Assembly (NCBI GenBank): GCA_963784995.1
Contig: CAWATZ010000006.1
Span: 434,001 to 498,000, forward strand
DNA: 64,000 bases
Reading direction: 5' to 3'
DNA from: CAWATZ01 sp963784995
GTDB lineage: Bacteria; Planctomycetota; Planctomycetia; Gemmatales; Gemmataceae
Part shown: one piece after another, positions 46,786-56,150 of the stretch
How positions within the stretch are numbered: position 1 is the stretch's first letter
Layout of the letters: every line of letters starts with the position of its first letter
Notes under the pieces: model-generated
What the model was told of the DNA's origin: nothing
The model's database searches: none
Seen by the model: only the letters and a program-made list of their open reading frames with translations
Translations under genes and position numbers: made by a program

Positions 46786-49700
46786 TCAATTGACCTGTTC
46801 CCCGGTCTCGCGATCAAGGATGCTCGAAGGCAGGCCGGTGAAATACCAGTCCAGCCCTCCGTTGCCATGCACCTCGGTGCTCTGGAGAGCGCCGCCTCCC
46901 CCGCCCAGGTGGGGGCCGGCCGGCTCCGTGCTGACAAAGACGGTCGAGTTCAGCTCCAGGGGGACCCCTGCCGCCAGGCCGAACCCATTCTTCAGGTCGC
47001 GGACACGCAGGTTGTACAACAGGTCGCTCTGCCACTCCGCCAGGATCCGCGTCAGGAGGTCGATCCTGAAATCGTAACTGGTCCGGCCGGCGATCAGAAT
47101 GTCGTCGCTGGACCCGCCGTACAGGTGGTTCTTGCCGGAACCGCCGATGAGAATGCTTCGTCCGCTGCCGGCGCGCAGGGTGTTGTTCCCGAAATGCGCG
47201 ACCAGGACGCCGCCCGCGGCGTTGCCGGTCAGCATGTCGCCGCCGGTGGCGCTGCCGATCACGTTGTTTAGGTCAAAGACACCTCCATCGATGCTGGTGG
47301 CCTGGCCGGAGGCCAGGTTGACGACAACCGGGGAGTTGGCCCGTTCCGAGTAATCGAGGAAATCCTCGCCCCCGCCGCCCTGGATTCTGCCGTTCAGACT
47401 GCCGCCGGCCAGCACGTGGAAAATGTCCTGGACCGCGCTGCCTATCAGGTTCTGGACCGAAACAAACGTGACGGCTCCATTGGCCGCATTGCCGGCGTTG
47501 GGGCCAGTGACGTTCCAGGAAAGGCCGGAACTGGGGCCCTCGACCTCCAGGGTATTGTTCCCGGTGCCGCCATCGACGCGGACCACGAAATCGGGGGAAT
47601 TGGCCGACATCAGCGGGATGGCCGTGGCGTCAATCCTGACCATGTCATCGCCGGCCAGCCCCTGGAAGTTCACCAGGGTGAAGTTGGTCTTGTCGAAACT
47701 CTGCGCGGCCGCGCCGGTGCCATCGTTGACCAGGAACCGCAGAGGATTGTTCGGGTCCGCCGTCAGCGACATGTTGTTGGCGTTAGCGTCTCCGGTGACG
47801 GTCAAGACGCCGCTGACCGTGATGGTGGTGCTGGCATTGGCGAGGGTCCACACCCCGCGTCCCATGGTGCCGACGACCAGCGTGTTCGTGGGGGCAGAGT
47901 AGACCATGCTGGTGACGACCATGTCGGGCAGCCCCGTGCCATACTTGGACCAGGTGGCCATCGGGTTCGCCCCGGCAGGCGGAGTGAGCATGCGGTAGAC
48001 TCCGCCCAGGGCCCCGACCACGGGAGTGGAGCCGACCACCGTGACGGTCCGCAACTCCGGCGCCAGGTTGGAGCCGACGACCATGCTGCCCAGCGGAGCG
48101 ATCAGGCTGTTCAGATTGTCGTTAGGGCCGCCGCCGATGACATGGAAGGGATTGGCTGCCAGGTTGGTGATGTTGCCGGTGAAATAGAGCCGGTTGTTCG
48201 TGACGACGTAAACCCGGCGCCAGTCTGCCGGATCAAGGGCGATACTGTTGATGGTGCTGTTGCTTCCCAGCTGGGCGGAGACGTTGGTGAATAAGGCCCC
48301 CGTCTCGCCGCGGTAGAAGAGCTGGCCGGAAGTGGTGCCGACGAAAGCGACGTTGGCATGGGAGGTGCCGGCCCGCACTCCGCCGTAGGCCAGTGCGGAC
48401 ACGGTCCCCGTCAGCGTGCCGACGTTGGCGGTGATGTTGGTGATCACGTCGCCTGCCAGGCCGTTGGCGGGGTTGGTATCTGCATCCTCGTAGACGCCGG
48501 TGTAGCCCAGCAGCATCTGCTGCGGATCCACGCTGTCGAGGACAAACGGGTGGGCGCTGAAACCGCCCTCGGCGGCAAACGCCCGGTCCGCCGTGTTCAA
48601 TCCACTCAGGTTCGCTGCTCCGATACTGCTCTTGAGCAGCACGCTGTTCGAGGGTTGGGCGAAGCCGCCCGCCGCCGTCGAACCGTCCGATGAGGTGCCG
48701 TTGAGCGAGAATTGCATGGCGTTGATTCTGGTCACGTAGTAGCTGGAATTGTTGAGGGCCGCGTAACTCCCCGTCAGGCCCAGGATGCGCACCTGATCGC
48801 CGGTGTTGAACCGGTTGGGAACTACCGTGGTGATGATAACTGGTTGGCCTGACGCACCGGATGCGCTCTGGATCTGGTCGAATCGGGTCCAGTTGCCGCC
48901 CCCCAGGTTAACGCCACTGGCGGTGCCGTCGCTGCCATTGAGGGAAAACTGGTTGGCGTTCACGAACGTGACCGTCCAGAAGCCATTGGCGGCCGTGTTG
49001 CCCCTGACACCGCTAATGAAAACGGTGTCGCCGGTCTGCAGCCCGTGATTGGGCGAGGTGATGACGATGGGAACGGCGTTCGTGGCGCCGGTAATCGCCG
49101 CCAGGGTTGGGTTGACGAGGGCGCCGGCGGTGTTGAATTGATTGCGGGAGAAACCGCCGAAGTTGTTGCCCAGCGAATAGCCAAGGACGTTCCCGTTCCC
49201 CAGCGAAGTCGTATCAACCGCCTGGAATTGCCCGTCGCCGCCGAGCAGATTGGTCGCGCTGAGGCTGTTGGTGGCGTTCTGATGCGGCGAGCCGTTGTCC
49301 TGGGTGCCGGCAAAGTAGAGCTGGTTGGTCGAGTCATAAGCGACCGAGTAGACCTCAATGTCGGACAGGTTGCCGCCAAACGAGTTCCAGGTGCTGGTCG
49401 CGGCGCTGGTCGGGTTCTGCATCAGGAAGAGCCCGCCGTCATCGGCCTCCAGCAGAGTGGTGTTGTTCAGGAAGCGCAGATCGCGGGAGTCGGCACCGGG
49501 AGCGGTATTCTGGGCCCCGGCCCCATTGATCTGCACCCAGCTGCCGGCGCCGGCCGGGTTGTAGCGGTAGATGCCGGAGGGGTCCCCCTCGCTGGCGATG
49601 TAGACCACTCCGGCGTTGACCGGGTCGGTCGCCAGCTGGAACTTCTCGGCGAAACCCAGGCCCACATTGAACCCGGCGGGCGGCGCGGCCAGCGCCGTCC

Positions 49701-50694
49701 AGTTGCCGCTGCCGGTGAAGTTGCTGGTCTGGAAGACGCCGGTGAAGGAGCTGGTCCCGAGACGCTCGTTTTCCTGCGAGACGCCCGCGAACAGGGTCGT
49801 GACCCCCCCGATGTTCTGGGCGACGACCTCGACGTCGGCCGAGCCGGCGGCGCCGGTGAGCCCGGTGCTGAAGGCGGTCCAGGTGGCCCCCCCGTTCACG
49901 CTGCGGAAGACTCCTTGCCCGGCGACGGTCGCGAAGACCTGCTGGGCGTTGTTCGGATCGATCACGATCGACGACACGGCCCCGAAAGGTTGGTTGTTGC
50001 CCAGGGAGAGCTGCCTGAACGTCGCCCCGCCATCGGTGCTGCGGAACAGTCCGCCGCCGAGGGTCGCATAATCCCGGGAGGGGTCGATGCTGCTGATCCC
50101 GGTGCCGTCGATGGCGCCGACGAGGATGGTCTGGCCGGTGATCGCCAGCGCCTTGATGCGGTGCCCGGCCAGGATGTTGTCGCCGAAACTGTTGTTGCCC
50201 AGCAGCGTCCAGGTGGCCCCGGCGTCCTGGGTGCGGTAGAGGCCGATGGCAGAGCCGCCATTGGAGAAGCCGTTGCTAAACAGGCCGGTGCCGGCATAGA
50301 AGGTGTTGCCGGTTGGGTCGTTTGGATCGTAGGCGACGACGCCGATGGACAGGGAGCTGAGCTGGTCGGTCAGGGGTGTCCAGGTGATGGCTCCGGGGTT
50401 GGCCGGGTTGGCGTTGGTCGTCCGCCACACGCCGCCGTTGGCGGTGCCGGCAATGATCTGCGCCGGGTTGTTGGGATTGACAGCAATGCTCTCGACCGCG
50501 CCGTTGACTGGATCATTCGGCCCCGTGGTGGGATTGCCGAACGGCTGCTGGCTCTCCATCGCCGGCCCCTGCGCGGTCCAGGTGGGCACGCCGACGGTTG
50601 TGATCGAGGGGAGGGTGCGGTCCTCCAGGATTTCCAGCCAGGGGCGAAAGGGGCGTGCTCTCTTGCGGGAACTTGCGGAAGCGGTACGGGCCAT
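46786..50694 (-). CDS. Propeller protein B: intact paralogue of propeller A
   Basis: 1302 residues in one frame. Export motif WLEILEDRTLPSITTVGVPT; BNR-type repeats as in A; two FCCH-like modules instead of three; then LTVTGDANANNMSLTADPNN, a repeat region with NTLRAGSGRSILIGGSGKNH and LYGGSSDDILIAGRTSYDFR (RTX-like calcium-binding hairpins) and a conserved end VHGNGGLDWYFTGLPSSILD. It is adjacent to A in the same orientation with near-identical flanks, so the two arose by tandem duplication. Length, lack of enzyme motifs and the export motif fit a secreted adhesin-like or matrix protein. Ligand unknown. Confidence 0.85.
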   Translation of the reverse strand: MARTASASSRKRARPFRPWLEILEDRTLPSITTVGVPTWTAQGPAMESQQPFGNPTTGPNDPVNGAVESIAVNPNNPAQIIAGTANGGVWRTTNANPANPGAITWTPLTDQLSSLSIGVVAYDPNDPTGNTFYAGTGLFSNGFSNGGSAIGLYRTQDAGATWTLLGNNSFGDNILAGHRIKALAITGQTILVGAIDGTGISSIDPSRDYATLGGGLFRSTDGGATFRQLSLGNNQPFGAVSSIVIDPNNAQQVFATVAGQGVFRSVNGGATWTAFSTGLTGAAGSADVEVVAQNIGGVTTLFAGVSQENERLGTSSFTGVFQTSNFTGSGNWTALAAPPAGFNVGLGFAEKFQLATDPVNAGVVYIASEGDPSGIYRYNPAGAGSWVQINGAGAQNTAPGADSRDLRFLNNTTLLEADDGGLFLMQNPTSAATSTWNSFGGNLSDIEVYSVAYDSTNQLYFAGTQDNGSPHQNATNSLSATNLLGGDGQFQAVDTTSLGNGNVLGYSLGNNFGGFSRNQFNTAGALVNPTLAAITGATNAVPIVITSPNHGLQTGDTVFISGVRGNTAANGFWTVTFVNANQFSLNGSDGTASGVNLGGGNWTRFDQIQSASGASGQPVIITTVVPNRFNTGDQVRILGLTGSYAALNNSSYYVTRINAMQFSLNGTSSDGSTAAGGFAQPSNSVLLKSSIGAANLSGLNTADRAFAAEGGFSAHPFVLDSVDPQQMLLGYTGVYEDADTNPANGLAGDVITNITANVGTLTGTVSALAYGGVRAGTSHANVAFVGTTSGQLFYRGETGALFTNVSAQLGSNSTINSIALDPADWRRVYVVTNNRLYFTGNITNLAANPFHVIGGGPNDNLNSLIAPLGSMVVGSNLAPELRTVTVVGSTPVVGALGGVYRMLTPPAGANPMATWSKYGTGLPDMVVTSMVYSAPTNTLVVGTMGRGVWTLANASTTITVSGVLTVTGDANANNMSLTADPNNPLRFLVNDGTGAAAQSFDKTNFTLVNFQGLAGDDMVRIDATAIPLMSANSPDFVVRVDGGTGNNTLEVEGPSSGLSWNVTGPNAGNAANGAVTFVSVQNLIGSAVQDIFHVLAGGSLNGRIQGGGGEDFLDYSERANSPVVVNLASGQATSIDGGVFDLNNVIGSATGGDMLTGNAAGGVLVAHFGNNTLRAGSGRSILIGGSGKNHLYGGSSDDILIAGRTSYDFRIDLLTRILAEWQSDLLYNLRVRDLKNGFGLAAGVPLELNSTVFVSTEPAGPHLGGGGGALQSTEVHGNGGLDWYFTGLPSSILDRETGEQVN

Positions 50695-50826
50695 CGTGGT
50701 TGTCCTTCTGCGGAGGTTCCGGATCAGTGCAACGGAGGTCCAGCTCTGGCTTGCACTTCTCCCGCGCTCCCTTGGGCAGAGAGTGGCAAGGCTCCTTGTC
50801 GCTGACCGCCTTTACGGATAGGAAAG

Positions 50827-50854
50827 AGTATAAATGGGAGCGCCGAAAAGGCAA
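50827..50854 (-). promoter_or_regulatory. Candidate sigma-70-type promoter of propeller B
   Basis: Minus strand: TTGCCT, 16-base spacer, TATACT, at the same place as the candidate upstream of propeller A. Conservation between duplicates is weak support because the units are recent copies. Confidence 0.4.
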
Positions 50855-50935
50855 AAGAAATCTCTGCAAATCTTGCCCATTTTCCCCAGACGGAAGGACC
50901 TGGTGGAGATTGATGAGCTAAAACCGGGGCTGCCC

Positions 50936-51192
50936 CACTCGTAACCGGCATCCCGCGCCTGGCTGATGGAGCCGGGAGGACAGGTGCAAATCCTGTTCTC
51001 CTTTTGCCTGGTCCAATGCGAAGGCCTGCCTCGGGTTTCTTTCCAACTCTCCCGGTTCTCGCCAAACCCGCCACTCGCCTGCAGTCGATGGAACCACACA
51101 GGAACTCTTGCGGTTGGTCCAGCGGATGGATTGTCGTCTGTGGCAACAGACCCGCTGCCCCTCATCGCCACACTAACAGGAGGTTAGACCCG
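50936..51192. other. Spacer between the duplication and the BBP7 gene
   Basis: 257 bases following the duplicated unit. Only the AGGAGG ribosome-binding site at 51177-51182 is recognised. Promoters of the divergent propeller B and BBP7 genes probably lie around here, but no BBP7 promoter stood out. Confidence 0.5.
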
Positions 51193-52680
51193 GTGAAGAA
51201 GCGACTTCTCAGCAGTATCGGCGCTCTGGTGACCGGAGCCAGCCTTGCCTGCGGACAGGCACCCCTCGGTTCTTTCAGCATCAGCCAGCCACCCCTGGTC
51301 CGTCAGCAGTCTGTCCGAATCTACGTACCCAGCTCCACGGTGAAACCGGACGAACTACGGATCGAAACATCAGCCGCGCCGACCCCGGCTTCGGAAGCCA
51401 GGCCGACCGAAAGGGCCGCTGCTCCCATTGCTCCCGGGACCACAGCGGTATCCACGTACGCTCCGGCTTCCTCCGCCACGCCCCTGCTGCCGGACCTCGG
51501 GGTCCTTGCGGAGCCCGCGGGGGCTTCGATCGCTGCTCCCTGCTGCGTGCCGGTCTGTGACCCCTGCCCGCCGCAGCGCTGGACCCGCACGTGGGCCAGC
51601 AGCGAGTACCTGCTCTGGTGGGTCAAGCAGGGACCGCTGGGAGTGCCGCTGGTCACGATGAACCCCGATTCGGCGAACACGATCGCAGCGCTGAATGAGC
51701 CGGGCACCCGCGTTCTGCTCGGCGCTGGCGGCAACAACTCGATGAACTACGGCAACTTCTCCGGCATCCGGACCACCCTGGGCGGCTGGCTCGACCCGGA
51801 GGGGACCTTTGGCCTGGAAGGCAGCGGCTTCCTGCTGGAACAGCGCAGCGTGGCCTTCGGGGCCAACACGTCCGGACCCAATGACGTCCTCCTGGGCATC
51901 CCCTTCTTCGCCAACCAGCCGTTCAATGGCATCCCGGTCGGCGAATCGACCCTCAACGGCGGCGGCAGCCCGACGAACGTCCAGTTCCAGACCACCTCGC
52001 GGCTGTGGGGCGCCGAGGGCAACGGCCTGGTCAACCTGCTGCAAACCCGGCAGTTCCTGTGGGCCATGCTGGTCGGTTTTCGCTATCTCGATTTGCAGGA
52101 AGGCCTCAACCTGAGCACCAGCTTCGTCGATGACGTGACCGGCAGCGGCGGGGTGTTCACGGTTACTGATCGCTTTGCCACCCGCAACCAGTTCTACGGC
52201 GGACAGATTGGCACCCGCATGGGCTGGAACCTGGGCCCGCTGAGCCTTCTGGCAACGGCCAAGGTCGCCCTGGGTTCCACCCATGAGTCTCTCTACGTCA
52301 ACGGCAATACGGCGGTGAGCAACAACGCGTTTGGCTTACCCTCGGGGATCTACCCGGGCGGACTGTTTGCCCAGCCGACCAACAGCGGCCAGTTCAAGAA
52401 TAATGAGTTCTCGGTGGTGCCGGAAATCCAGGGCCAGATCGGCTATAACCTGACGGAGAACGTCCGGGCGTTTGTCGGCTACACTTTCCTCTATGCCACC
52501 AACTGGTTGCGTCCCGGCAACCAGATCGATCGGTACGTCAACCCCAGTCAGGTCCCCTCCGGCTTCCTGATTGCTGGGACCAATGGAGCACTGGTTGGTC
52601 CCCCCGCGCCGCTGCCGCAGATGAACCACTCCGATTTCTGGGTTCACGGCATCAGCTGGGGTCTGCAACTGTCCTTTTGA
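51193..52680 (+). CDS. BBP7-family outer-membrane beta-barrel protein
   Basis: 495 residues from GTG at 51193, ten bases after AGGAGG. Signal peptide KRLLSSIGALVTGASLACGQ. After an Ala/Pro/Thr-rich linker with a Cys cluster (APCCVPVCDPCPPQR) comes the planctomycete barrel domain: WASSEYLLWWVKQGPLGVPL, GIRTTLGGWLDPEGTFGLEG, ANQPFNG, FLWAMLVGFRYLDLQEGLN, and a terminal beta strand ending in Phe (HGISWGLQLSF), as in outer-membrane proteins. Function unknown; expected porin-like or structural role in the outer membrane. Confidence 0.88.
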   Translation: MKKRLLSSIGALVTGASLACGQAPLGSFSISQPPLVRQQSVRIYVPSSTVKPDELRIETSAAPTPASEARPTERAAAPIAPGTTAVSTYAPASSATPLLPDLGVLAEPAGASIAAPCCVPVCDPCPPQRWTRTWASSEYLLWWVKQGPLGVPLVTMNPDSANTIAALNEPGTRVLLGAGGNNSMNYGNFSGIRTTLGGWLDPEGTFGLEGSGFLLEQRSVAFGANTSGPNDVLLGIPFFANQPFNGIPVGESTLNGGGSPTNVQFQTTSRLWGAEGNGLVNLLQTRQFLWAMLVGFRYLDLQEGLNLSTSFVDDVTGSGGVFTVTDRFATRNQFYGGQIGTRMGWNLGPLSLLATAKVALGSTHESLYVNGNTAVSNNAFGLPSGIYPGGLFAQPTNSGQFKNNEFSVVPEIQGQIGYNLTENVRAFVGYTFLYATNWLRPGNQIDRYVNPSQVPSGFLIAGTNGALVGPPAPLPQMNHSDFWVHGISWGLQLSF

Positions 52681-52784
52681 CTCTGCGGAGCAATGCCAAC
52701 CAGCTCCTGTCGGATGAGCCCGGCATTCGCTAGGATGCCAGGAAGCGTCCAGAGGGAGACGCGTTCACACAAGGGAGAAGCACC

Positions 52785-53630
52785 ATGTACCGTCTGCTCA
52801 CCGCCGGCTGCGTGCTGGCACTGAGTCTGCTGCTGCCCATCCGGGCCGCGGAGGAGAAGGCCGCGGACAACCCCGCCGCCAAGAAGCTCAACCGCGACAA
52901 CCAGCGTCACAAGGACTTCCTCAAACGCATCGAGCAAAGCAAGGGCGTGGGCGACGTCATCTTCCTGGGCGATTCCATTACTCAGGGCTGGGAAGGCCAA
53001 AAAGCCTGGCAGGAACACTTCGGCTCCTTCAAGCCGGTGAACCTCGGCATCAGCGGCGACCAGACCGGCCACGTCCTCTGGCGCATTACCGAGGGCCATG
53101 AGCTGGATCAGCTCAAGCCCAAAGCGGCGGTCATCATGATCGGCACCAACAACACGGGCGGTCACAGCGCCCAGCAGATCGCCGGCGGCATCAAGGCCAT
53201 CGTCGAGGAACTGAAGCAGAAGAAGCCGGACGTCAAGATCCTGCTGCTGGCCGTCTTCCCGCGCGGCAACTCTGGTGATGCCGAGCGGAGCCTGGAACAG
53301 ATCACCGAAGCTGTCAAACCCATTAACGAGGAGCTGAAGAAGGAGAAACCAGACGTCAAACGCCTGAACGCTCTGGTCCAGAATCTGACACAACAGAAGA
53401 GGACAATTCCAGCGGCGAATCTGAACAAGAAGATTGCCGAGATCAACGCCATCATCGCCAAGCTGGACGACGGCAAGAGCGTGTTCTACAAGGACATCGG
53501 CAAGGAGTTCCTGGACCCCAATGGCGGCCTGTCGAGCGAGATCATGCCGGACTACCTGCACCTGAGCGGCAAGGGCTACGACCTCTGGGGCAAAGCGATC
53601 AAGGGCGACATTGAGAAGCTCCTCAAGTAG
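52785..53630 (+). CDS. Exported SGNH/GDSL-type esterase
   Basis: 281 residues with signal peptide LTAGCVLALSLLLPIRA; AAGGGAGAAGCACC precedes the ATG. All four SGNH blocks are present: VIFLGDSITQG (Ser64), LGISGD (Gly90-Asp92 region), MIGTNN (Asn122) and MPDYLHLS (Asp256, His259). It resembles platelet-activating-factor acetylhydrolase-like planctomycete esterases, but carries an extra Lys/Glu-rich helical insertion of about 45 residues (residues 190-235, ELKKEKPDVKRLNALVQNLT and on) between blocks III and V. Likely deacetylates a carbohydrate or lipid. Monocistronic as far as seen. Confidence 0.9.
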   Translation: MYRLLTAGCVLALSLLLPIRAAEEKAADNPAAKKLNRDNQRHKDFLKRIEQSKGVGDVIFLGDSITQGWEGQKAWQEHFGSFKPVNLGISGDQTGHVLWRITEGHELDQLKPKAAVIMIGTNNTGGHSAQQIAGGIKAIVEELKQKKPDVKILLLAVFPRGNSGDAERSLEQITEAVKPINEELKKEKPDVKRLNALVQNLTQQKRTIPAANLNKKIAEINAIIAKLDDGKSVFYKDIGKEFLDPNGGLSSEIMPDYLHLSGKGYDLWGKAIKGDIEKLLK

Positions 53631-53648
53631 GCCGGAGAGTCTTCGGAC

Positions 53649-53713
53649 GGGTAGGACGGCTCTCCTGAGCCGTCTGTTGCGGATGGACGGCTCGGGAGAG
53701 CCGTCCTGCCCGT
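53649..53713. repeat. Inverted repeat downstream of SGNH gene, 27-nt arms
   Basis: Arms 53649-53675 (CGGGTAGGACGGCTCTCCTG...) and 53687-53713 pair almost perfectly. It begins 19 bases after the stop codon, so it could end transcription, but no T-tract follows. Confidence 0.85.
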
Positions 53714-53789
53714 TGAGGCCGCGACTGTGAACAAGCTACCGCGACCGGGCTTGCAACGCTGTTGGGCATTCGGGTGTGAAAAGGTGTGA

Positions 53790-53850
53790 AAAGGTGTCAG
53801 GAGCCGATATTACAAGTTACAAAATCGTAATATCGGCTCCTGACACCTTT
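53790..53850. repeat. REP-like inverted repeat, AAAGGTGTCAGGAGCC type
   Basis: Arms 53790-53812 (AAAGGTGTCAGGAGCCGATA...) and 53828-53850 are perfect complements around a 15-base AT-rich loop. The AAAGGTGTCAGGA.CC motif is, to my knowledge, a widespread repeat associated with Y1 transposases in other bacteria. It is AT-richer than its surroundings, suggesting acquisition. Confidence 0.85.
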
Positions 53851-53949
53851 CTCTTGGCCGGGAGGTTCTTTGCCCCCGTCCGGCTTGTCCGGGCGGGGGC
53901 GACGCTCCCGGATCTTGTGCCAGACTCTTTTCGGCCTGCCAGGTGCATC

Positions 53950-54028
53950 ATGCCGACCTCACACGAAGACCTGTTTGGGTGCGATACGCTGGTGGCGACG
54001 GCGGATCGCAGCATAATCTTCGCCAAGA
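53950..54028 (+). pseudogene. N-terminal fragment of a C69 dipeptidase/secernin-like gene
   Basis: ATG at 53950 opens MPTSHEDLFGCDTLVATADR followed by SIIFAKNS. CDTLVA with IIFAKNS is the processed N-terminus of peptidase family C69, where the Cys becomes the N-terminal nucleophile. Immediately afterwards the sequence turns into a CCCCTCTC/GAGAGGGG repeat (about 54031-54068) and the homology ends, so only about 26 codons remain. The frame continues by chance towards the next gene. Confidence 0.6.
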
Positions 54029-54092
54029 ACAGCCCCCAACCCCTCTCCCACAAGAGGAGAGGGGAGGGAAAAACTGTGGAGGAGCTGGTGCG

Positions 54093-55193
54093 ATGAAGCG
54101 ACGCACGTTTCTTGGGACGGCCCTCGCCTGTGCGGCCGCTCCCCCCTTGTTCGCGGCCCTGCGCGGGAAGCGGTGGGATGACGCGGCCGAAGTGCTTGAG
54201 CGGGCCGTGACGGAGAAGCAAGTGGACGCTGCCGTGCTGCACGTGGTTCAAAAGGACGAGTCGTTTACGCGCCACTTCGGCAAGGCCGCCTCGGACGACG
54301 CGATGTTCTTACTTGGCTCCATCTCCAAGCCGATCAACGTGACTGCCGTCATGACCCTGTTCGATCAAGGGAAGTTTCAGCTCCAGGACCGCGTGAAGAA
54401 GTTCTTGCCCGCGTTCACCGGAGATGGGCGAGACGAGGTGACGATTCAGCATCTGCTGACGCACGTCTCCGGCTTGCCCGATCAACTCGCCAATAACAAC
54501 GAGCTGCGGAAGAAGCACGCGCCGCTCACGGAGTTCGCCGCACAGACCATTGGCACGCGCCTCGATTTTGCCCCCGGCGCCCGCTACCAGTACTCGAGCA
54601 TGGGGATTTTGCTTGCCGCGCGGATCGCCGAACTCATCAGCGGGTCGGACATCCTCGCTCTCGTCGATCGCCACGTCTTCCAGCCCCTGGGCATGAAGCA
54701 CTCCGCTCAGGGACTGGGGCGGTTCAAGCTGGAAGAGATGGTCGCCTGCCAGATGGAAGGGGCCGCGCCCGAATCGGGGAGCGGCGACCCGCAGGCCAGG
54801 GAGTGGGACTGGAACAGTCCCTACTGGCGGAAACTGGGTGCTCCCTGGGGAGGAACGCATGCCTCGGCGCCGGACATTGCCAGGTTTCTGGGCGAGTTCC
54901 TGGGGGCGCGCGGCAAGGTCGTCAAGCCCGAGACGGCCCGGCGGATGATCAAGAACCACAACCCGAAGGGATTCACATCACGCGGGTTAGGATTTGGCGT
55001 TGGCAAAGGGTCCGGCAGTCCCGGCTGTTCGGAGCAAACCTTCGGCCATACCGGCTCGACGGGCACGCTCTGCTGGGCCGACCCTGCGAGCGAAACCATT
55101 TGCGTCGTCCTGACGTCGCTGCCACGCCGCGCGGCGCAACGCCACCCGCGCGAACTCGCGGCCGAGCGCGTCGCGGCGGCAGCCCGCCGCTGA
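54093..55193 (+). CDS. Class C beta-lactamase-like serine hydrolase
   Basis: 366 residues from ATG at 54093, preceded by GGAGG about 10 bases upstream. The leader MKRRTFLGTALACAAAPPLF is Sec- or Tat-like. Active-site motifs of the serine beta-lactamase/DD-peptidase fold: Ser76-x-x-Lys79 in GSISKP, Tyr167-x-Ser in YQYSSMG, and FGHTGSTG near residue 310. HVSGLPD and GAPWGGTHASAPDIARFL are typical of esterase-like members. Probably a periplasmic esterase or peptidase; no evidence of antibiotic hydrolysis. The esterase gene follows 45 bases downstream. Confidence 0.9.
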   Translation: MKRRTFLGTALACAAAPPLFAALRGKRWDDAAEVLERAVTEKQVDAAVLHVVQKDESFTRHFGKAASDDAMFLLGSISKPINVTAVMTLFDQGKFQLQDRVKKFLPAFTGDGRDEVTIQHLLTHVSGLPDQLANNNELRKKHAPLTEFAAQTIGTRLDFAPGARYQYSSMGILLAARIAELISGSDILALVDRHVFQPLGMKHSAQGLGRFKLEEMVACQMEGAAPESGSGDPQAREWDWNSPYWRKLGAPWGGTHASAPDIARFLGEFLGARGKVVKPETARRMIKNHNPKGFTSRGLGFGVGKGSGSPGCSEQTFGHTGSTGTLCWADPASETICVVLTSLPRRAAQRHPRELAAERVAAAARR

Positions 55194-55238
55194 TGATTCT
55201 CGTACGTTTGCCAGGGCCGAAGAAAACAAGGAGACGCC

Positions 55239-56095
55239 ATGCGAGCATCCGTTGTCGCGGTTGCGATTCTGTGTACCGCCGTGCCTGCCTTCGCCCAGCT
55301 GCCGAAAAACCTGCCCCAGGCCATTCCGCTCTGGCCCAAGGGCGCTCCCGGGTTCCGAAGCGCAGGGCCGAGGCCGAGGCCATCGACGGCACCAACGTCT
55401 GCAACGTCCACAATCCCACGCTCACCCCTTACGTTCCGGACGCCGGCAAAGCGACCGGAACGGCCGTCATCATCTGCCCGGGCGGCGGCCACTCCAAGCT
55501 CTGTCTGGGCCACGAGGGCTATGCGCTGGCCGAGTGGTTTCGCGATCGCGGCATCGCGGCCTTTGTGCTGAAATACCGTCTCGCCCGTGAGAAAGGCAGC
55601 ACCTACACCATTCAGGAGCACGCGATGGCCGACACCCGGCGGGCCATCCGCCTGGTCCGCAGTCGGGCCGGCGAATGGCACCTCAAGACCGACCGCATCG
55701 GCATCCTCGGGTTTTCCGCGGGCGGCGAGCTGGCGGCCTACGCGGCCATGAAGAACGATCCCGGCGACAAGAGCAGTGTCGATCCCATCGAGCGGCAGAG
55801 CAGCAGGCCCGATTTTCAGGCGCTCATCTATCCGGGCAGTTCCCGCACCTTCACTGTCGAAGCGGGCATGCCCCCGGTGTTCCTCGCGGCCGGTTACAAG
55901 GACCGCCCCGACATCGCCGAGGGGCTGGCCACCGTGTACCTGAAGTACAAGGCCGCGAAAATCCCCGCTGAGCTTCACGTATTCGCCAACGCGGGGCACG
56001 GCTTCGGCTACCGGCCCGACGCCAAACCCAGCGCCGCCGCCCGCTGGCCCGAACGCTTCACGGAGTGGCTGGCCGACAGCGGCTTGCTGAAGTAG
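55239..56095 (+). CDS. Alpha/beta-hydrolase (acetylxylan-esterase-like), frameshifted near 5' end
   Basis: Starts at ATG 55239 (AAGGAGACGCC upstream) with signal peptide VVAVAILCTAVPAFAQ. The N-terminal LPKNLPQAIPLWPKGAPG is in one frame; from about 55360 the protein continues in another (AEAEAIDGTNVCNVHNPTLT), with an intermediate frame giving SEAQG, so two nearby indels around 55343-55360. The hydrolase core has AVIICPGGGH (oxyanion loop), GFSAGGELAAY (nucleophile Ser), an Asp in AAGYKDRPD and His in FANAGHGFGY. Resembles exported planctomycete esterases that deacetylate xylan-like sugars. It forms a probable operon with the preceding hydrolase. Confidence 0.82.
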
Positions 56096-56150
56096 CCGAA
56101 ACGCACCTTCCGGGACCGTGCCAGCGGTCCCGGAACGGACAGAGGCGAAC

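Larger units (their letters stand above)
42356..50935. repeat. Direct tandem duplication of a ~4.2-kb gene unit
   Basis: Unit 1 runs about 42356-46735, unit 2 about 46767-50935. Both begin CAGAGTCCGA then (G/A)(G/A)TCCGTGTCAATTGACC and end past the promoter region in AAAACCGGG. Coding, leader and upstream sequences are all duplicated, including TAAATGGGAGCGCCGAAAA. Divergence is concentrated in the C-terminal 100 codons and in module number. Confidence 0.9.

Noticed and set aside
54803..56095. Single long ORF running from the serine hydrolase into the esterase
   Set aside because: Its first half is out of frame with the serine hydrolase; only the part after about 55360 is real coding, belonging to the frameshifted esterase.
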